Origin: Anarhynchus alexandrinus
Lineage: Eukaryota; Chordata; Aves; Charadriiformes; Charadriidae
Length of the DNA: 64,000 nt
Assembly (NCBI GenBank): GCA_008711295.1
Contig: VUYV01000101.1
Span: forward strand, 2,500,583 to 2,564,582
Reading direction: 5' to 3'
Below, one piece after another: positions 58,768-64,000 of the stretch (the first letter of the stretch is position 1; each line of letters opens with the position of its first letter). The notes under the pieces were generated by a model. That model worked only from the letters and a program-made list of their open reading frames with translations. It ran no database searches and was not told the DNA's origin. A program made the position numbers and the translations under genes.

Positions 58768-59348
58768 TGTCATGGTTTTGGCTGGGATGGAGTTGACTTT
58801 CTGCTGGCAGCTGGTATAGTGCTTTGTTTTGGATTTGGCATGGGAATAATGTTGATAGTGCACTGGTGGTTTTAGTTGTTGCTAAGTAGTCAAGGCATTT
58901 TCTGCTCCTCATACCTCCCTGCCAATGAGTAGGCTGGAAGTGCACAAAAAGTTGGGAGAAGACACAGCCAGGACAGCTGACCCCAACTGACCAAAGGGTT
59001 ATTCCATACTATGTGACATCATGCTCAGCATATAAAGCTGGAGAAGAAGAAGGAAGGGGGGGACATTTGCAGTGATGGCATTTGTCTTCCCAGGTAACCA
59101 TTACACGTGATGGAGCCCTGCTTTCCTGAAGGTGGCTGAACACCTGCCTGCTGATGGGAAGTAGTTAATGAATTCCTTGTTTTGCTTTGCTTGCGTGCAT
59201 GGCTTTTGCTCTACCTATTAAACTGTCTTTATCTCAACCCACGAGTTTTCCTTATTTTTCCAATACTTCTTCCTATCCCACTGGGGAGGGGAAGAAGTGA
59301 GCAAGCGGCTCTGTGGTCCTAGTTGCCAGCTGGGGTTAAACCATGACA
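58768..59348 (+). mobile_element. Solo ERV LTR (avian ERVL-type by memory)
   Basis: A 581-bp LTR running from TGTCATGG to CCATGACA, which form a perfect 8-bp terminal inverted repeat with the canonical TG...CA ends. The flanking pentamers AATGT (58763-58767) and AAAGT (59349-59353) differ at one base, fitting a slightly mutated 5-bp target duplication. Internal features are TATAAAG at 59031-59037 and a poly(A) signal ATTAAA at 59217-59222. I recall the start (GGTTTTGGCTGGGATGGAG) and the block CCTATTAAACTGTC from very common avian LTRs. Flanking sequence on both sides is non-viral, so this is a solo LTR left by recombination. Confidence 0.9.
59031..59037 (+). promoter_or_regulatory. TATA box of the solo LTR
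   Basis: TATAAAG lies mid-LTR, preceded within 25 bases by TGTGACATCATG, which resembles a CRE/AP-1-like site. It would have driven proviral transcription. Confidence 0.6.
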
Positions 59349-59604
59349 AAAGTAGCTAGACAGGAAGATATAGGCAGCAAAGTCTTTCTTGGGAGCCATA
59401 AGGACAATAGTGATGCAGTGAGCTAGTGCTTGAATGGAATCCACTGAGTATTAAGGCTTTAGTCCTGGAAAGTCTTATGCACGTAGCAAGTGTCAAGCAT
59501 AAAACACAAGCCTGTGCAAGTCAATGTACATATCCATGCACTTAGAGATAAGGCCCTGTACGTGCCTCCACATGACTACAGGGAGAAAAAGGCAGTCTGT
59601 CTGA

Positions 59605-59770
59605 GACTCCAAAGTCAGGATTCACTTCCCAGCTTTGCAACCAATTTTCTTGTGACTTTTCTTTTCCTCGGTACCAAAGCTATAAAATCAGAGTAATGGA
59701 ACTTCCCTAATACATGGGATTGTTGTGATGAAACAAAGACTGTGAAGTAGCTATGTACAGCAGTAAACAC
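59605..59770 (+). repeat. MIR-like SINE remnant
   Basis: CAGGATTCACTTCCCAGCTT, then CTTGTGACTTTTCTTTTCCT, CTATAAAATCAGAGTAATGG, GGGATTGTTGTGATGAAACA and AGTAGCTATGTACAGC follow the MIR order (cccagctctgcc, gtgacc, cctcagttt, ctgtaaaatgggg, gggttgttgtgagg, gtaaagc). This is the best MIR-type match in the window, from memory. Confidence 0.6.
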
Positions 59771-60181
59771 TAAAATGCATTTTAAAAGCAGCTGAAAGAG
59801 GAATCTAGTAATCACAAAGTGACTGAATTCTAGGCCATCTTAAATTTTCCTTTTGATGACATGACAGTCATCAAAACTGGATTTAATTTTGCTTCATGAC
59901 ATAATTTAAGAGAAGAGCTTTATTAGCAGATGTAATTTTCTGCAAAATATATCTTGTCTCACGATACAGTCACAGAGAATTTCAAATATGTCTCATATTT
60001 TGCTTTAAAAGTGGCTTGATCCTGCAGAACTTTTCAGTATATGCTCAAATTATTAGATGGGAATAATTATATTGACTTTGTACTCCAGGCAGCAGTACTT
60101 GCAGAACTTCAGACGAAATTAACTATACAGAGACTGTGACCATAACTAGAACTAGTGCCTGAAATGGCTCTGTAGACACGT
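59771..60181. other. AT-rich spacer
   Basis: Nothing recognised between the SINE-like remnant and the CR1 copy. Confidence 0.6.
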
Positions 60182-61645
60182 ATCACGGAATCACGGAATT
60201 TTCAGAAATGGAAGGGACCTCTAGAGATCATCCAGTCCAACTCCCCTGCCAAAGCAGGATTGCCTAGAGAACATTACTCAGGACTGCATCCAGGCGAGTC
60301 TTGAAAATCTCCAGAGAAGGGGACTCCACAACCTCCCTGGGCAGCCTGTGCCAGTGCTCTGTCACCCTCACCATAAAGAAGTTTTTCCGTGTATTTGAAC
60401 GGAACTTCCTATGTTCCAACTTGTGCCTGTTGGCCCTCATTCTGTCACTGGGAACCACTGAAAAGAGTCTGGCTCCATCCTCCTTCAACCCACCCTTTAG
60501 ATACTTGTACGCAGTAATAAGGTCTCCCCTCAGCCTTCTCTTCTCCAGGCTAAAGAGTCCCAGCTCTCTCAGCCTTTCCTCATAAGGGAGACGCTCCAAT
60601 CCCTCAGTCATCTTGGTTGCCCTACGCTGGACTCTTTCCAGCAGTTCCCTGTCCCTCTTGAACTGGGAAGCCCAGAACTGGACACAGTATTCCAATTGTG
60701 GCCTCACCAGTGCAGAGTAGAGGGGGAGAATGACCTCCCTCGACCTACTGGCCACACTCTTCCCTATGCAGCCCAGGATTCCATTGGCCTTTTTGGTGAC
60801 AAGGGCAAATTGCTGGCTCATGGATAATTTACTATCTACCAGAACCCCCAAATCCTTCTCCTCAGGTTTACTTCCCAGCAGGTCCACCCCTAACCTATAC
60901 TGGTGCTTAGCATAACAGTGTCAAAAGCCTTGCTGAAGTCAAGGTAGATGACATCTACGTCTCTCCCCTCATCCAGCCAACTAGTTATAACATCATAGAA
61001 GGCTATCAGATTGGTCAAGCATGATTTACCCTTGGAAAATCTGTGTTGACCACTTCCAGTAACTTCCTGTTCCTCAACGTGTTTGGAGATGACATCCAGA
61101 ATGAGTCGCTCCATTACCTTCCCAGGGACAGAGGTGAGACTAACCAGTCTGTAGTTCCCTGGGTCCTCCTTCTTGCCTTTTTTGAAGACTGGAGTGATGT
61201 CAGCCTTCGTCCAGTCCTCCAGCACTTCTCCTGTTCCCCATGACCTTTCAAAGACGATGGAGAGTGGTCTAGCATAACATCTGCCAGCTCTCTCAGCATT
61301 CGCAGGTGCATCCCGTCAGGGCCCATGGACTTATGGATGTCCAGCTTGGCCAAGTGGTCTCTGACCTGGTCATCCTCAACTGAGGGAAAATCTTCCTCTA
61401 TCCAGACCTTCCCCCTTGCCTCCAGGATATGGGATTGGTGAGGGACAGCTTTAGCAGTGAAGACTGAAGAAAAGAAGGCATTCAGTAACTCTGCCTTCTC
61501 TTCGTCTTCCACCACTAGGGCACCCGTCTCATTCATCAGTGGGCCTCCATTTTCCCTAGTCTTCCTTTTTCTATTGATGTACTGAAAGAATCTCTTCTTA
61601 TTATCTGTAACTGCAGTGGCCAAGCCGAGTTCTGATTGAGCTTTG
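60182..61645 (-). mobile_element. CR1 LINE with RT core deleted
   Basis: A minus-strand CR1, with its 3' tail (ATCACGGAATCACGGAATT on +) at 60182. In coding order it reads AQSELGLATAV (about 61640), NKKRFFQYINRKRKTRENGG, KSMGPDGMHLRMLRELAD, a frameshift near 61270, then [20 protein letters not shown] and [15 protein letters not shown] (motif A intact). It then passes directly to the sequence coding [12 protein letters not shown] at about 60910. The region normally holding PQGSV and FADD is missing. Beyond the break, the 207-codon frame (60264-60887) carries [35 protein letters not shown] and [13 protein letters not shown]. The copy is dead, but its frames are long, so it is fairly young. Confidence 0.93.
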
Positions 61646-64000
61646 ATTGATATGTGCTATTTATGACATGTACCTATGTCAAGATGGAGTTTGAGACAGG
61701 AATGACATGATTTTCCTACCTATGTGTAACCTAACAGTCATGGCATACTAGGATTTTTTTTTCCTTTGGGGGAATTTCCATGTAATACCCAGCTAGGACC
61801 TGTAAAGCCTGGCTTCGTTCACTACAAGGGCTGTGGTTCACTCTAAGGAGATTTTCCCTCACACATAAACTCAGTCACATATACACACACAATTTTTGCG
61901 AGGAGGAAAGAATAGGATATTATAAAAATAATAACTTTTGTTGACCCTTTCCCTATGCTATTTCACTGTAACTATAGAAGCCCAGTGATGGTAACCACTT
62001 TCAGATTCACATCTTCTATTTACTCCAGTACCAATTAAAAGCTAAGTCATCTACAGCCTGTGTTAGACTATTCTGTGGGACTTAATCTTCTACAGGCTTG
62101 TAGTGCCAGGACATCCAGCATGCCCCAGTGCAGTCACATTTCCAGGGAGCTGTAATCCTTTGTTGTACAGTTTCTGGAACTTAAGAGTATTTGCAAACTG
62201 CTCCCCATGGGTCCACAGGCACCTGAAGAGTTGAACTTTCTTCTTCTTTGTGCTCCTCCAACCTTCTCCTCTGCACCCCAGTGGCAGCTAAGAAGCAGAT
62301 GCAGGAAAATGGCCCCTGTGGAGTTTTCTTGGGCTTCCTACCAGAAGACTTCCTCCCAGAAGACTTCCTCTCATAGAATCATAGGTAGCCTATACAGGGT
62401 AAATTTGAGGAAACTACAAAACAGTCTGGGTCATGATAATGTTTGAAGTACATTTTTTTTTAACTTTCCCAATATTGCACCTATTTTTTATGCTGGTCTG
62501 GACTTGATAATAAGCTAGTTATAGCAGTGTTAATGTCTCCTGTCTCAGAAAAGGTATGTCTTGTCAAACAATCATGAAAACCCTGACAGACTTGCAACAA
62601 CGGTGTTATCATTGTTCTGCGCAGTGGTAGACTTTCTCCCTTGTGCAGAAATGGAAATATGAAGAAAAGGACTCAAAACCTAGGGAGAAACCTGAGCAAA
62701 ATTTTAAGAAAATTAAGCGCTATTAGGGTAAAAAATAAAAGCATTACAGGTTACCTATTCTACTGCAAAATAACTACAGAGTATAAAAATTTAATCTACA
62801 AAGACATTTTGCATAGCATTTTGTATACCAAGCTGCTGCTTATTTTTCTTAGGAGTGTTTGATTGTTGTTTTTTTTCTCTTGGCTACTAACAGGAAACTT
62901 TTCTGTGGTCATTACTTGAGTTCCCACTATACTGGTGACCCATGCAGGTTGTCAGCCATTTATGAATTTGCAACACTGAACATTTTACGAAGTTCATTAA
63001 TCTTCACTGCCAAGTAATTAATGTCAAAGAGACAGCATATTTTTATATGCATGTAATTAATGTAATTATAAATGGAGGGAGTAAGGGAAGGTAAAAGCAG
63101 CAAGCAAAGTAAATTAGTTCTGCAGAGGTCCAGAGGATTAAACGGTAACCTTTTATTGCTCGTTCAGGAATATGTGAAGCTTCCTTCTTCAAGAGAACAT
63201 GAACGAAAAAATTAATGAAAGGGTAGGAGTGCTTGACAGACTCCAGAGGAAGTTGGTGGACTCCAAAGCAGTTTGCCAAGTAGAGCACCAAAATAAAAGC
63301 TTCTTTAGCTTTGAAGGAATGTAGAAAGCAGAGGACAATACAATCCTCTGCTAAGTCTCAAATACAGCTTCTGTCAACAGCGAATTTGCATTTTAAAACT
63401 AATTAACATATTGTACCGGAGTCTGCCCTTCCTATTTTCCCGGTGCTGGCCCAGTGAAATATAGGGGGTGGCTCCAGCACAAACAGCAAAGGGTTCTCAG
63501 GGGGAATTCCCATAAACATGGAGATAAAAGCAGCCCTGATATGCCCTCCCTTTAGCCTTTGGTCTATGGAGGAATTCTCTGAGTAACAAAAGGCAAGGGT
63601 GTAAAATGTACACACAATAGACAACTGCTTATAAAGGATTAATATCCTGTTGCTACAGCTAGATGATATTTTAGAACTGGTCTAATCTCACTTTGGATGG
63701 AGGTGGGATTTAACTAGATCATTTATCTAAACAGAAATTCTGCAGACTTTTAAAGCTTTTAATGATCTTGTGAGGAAAGCTTTATGTGTAGCACCAAGTA
63801 TGACTTGGCTTTTAAAGTGGAGTGCTCGGCTGAAGCAAGGGATGCTGATTATAAATAGAAACACAGTTCCCTGCAGAGTCCTGGTTGTCTTTCCTCAGCA
63901 CCTAAAAATAGTTGTCCTGGAAGATGTAGTCCCTGGACCTTTTGTGTTATACTCTTATCTAGTTATCAATCATCACACAAGATGAGATCAGAAGGACACT
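61646..64000. other. AT-rich non-coding DNA to the window end
   Basis: No gene recognised. A 16-bp tandem (CCAGAAGACTTCCTC twice, about 62340-62370) and an isolated TCATAGAATCATAG near 62371 are the only patterns seen. Open frames are short. Confidence 0.6.

Noticed and set aside
57220..59348. Pol remnant and LTR as one provirus
   Set aside because: No polypurine tract precedes the LTR, and its near-identical 5-bp flanks on both sides indicate an independent solo LTR.
62371..62385. TCATAGAATCATAG resembling a CR1 tail
   Set aside because: No adjoining CR1 3' end (GGAAGGGACC or CAACCC blocks) is present, so it is too short to call.
1..64000. CRISPR arrays, tRNA, rRNA, bacterial operons or a novel defence system
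   Set aside because: No regularly spaced repeats, tRNA-like cloverleafs or prokaryotic gene organisation were seen. The composition and the CR1/ERV content are those of a bird nuclear genome.

Overview
This is vertebrate nuclear DNA, almost certainly from a bird. Much of the identifiable sequence comes from CR1 LINEs, many with typical 3' ends (tandem ATTCTATG or ATTCTGTG tails), and there is a solo endogenous-retrovirus LTR of a type I recognise from avian genomes. Most of the rest is AT-rich, non-coding sequence typical of a long intron or gene desert. There are no operons, CRISPR arrays or prokaryotic genes. I recognise no complete functional gene.

Layout. A 3.6-kb CR1 copy on + (1563-5159) keeps remnants of ORF1 (SGNH esterase), endonuclease and reverse transcriptase; two catalytic Asp codons of the RT are now Asn. 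Two shorter + copies follow (about 5531-6552 and 10279-11037). Minus copies lie at 22682-23050, 29433-29560, 32393-33392 (with a 288-base N gap) and 60182-61645. Small + copies lie at 50876-51271 and 51684-51957. Beneath these are very decayed fossils on the minus strand, 39480-40360 and 52800-54310, which I align from memory to old sauropsid CR1/L3-type lineages. A few MIR-like or L2-like scraps are also present.

Retroviral remains are an orphan pol fragment (RNase H end plus integrase, 57220-58050, several stops), a 581-bp solo LTR (58768-59348) with 8-bp terminal inverted repeats, and a weaker LTR candidate around 38190-39100.

The best evidence for a host gene is a 157-bp minus-strand segment (12856-13012). 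It has a splice acceptor, a splice donor and a fully open frame of 52 codons with ordinary protein-like composition. A second minus-strand segment (18311-18637) has an excellent acceptor and a long open frame. If both are real, the left part of the window is intronic sequence of a gene transcribed right to left; I could not name it. Other points of interest are an unclassified dispersed repeat pair (about 9430 and 18145), a GC-rich internally duplicated block (9615-9993), a 43-bp inverted repeat (41967-42009 with 42810-42852), and CR1 5' junctions carrying short duplications or a hairpin.

All family assignments are from memory and reading; no alignment or database search was run.
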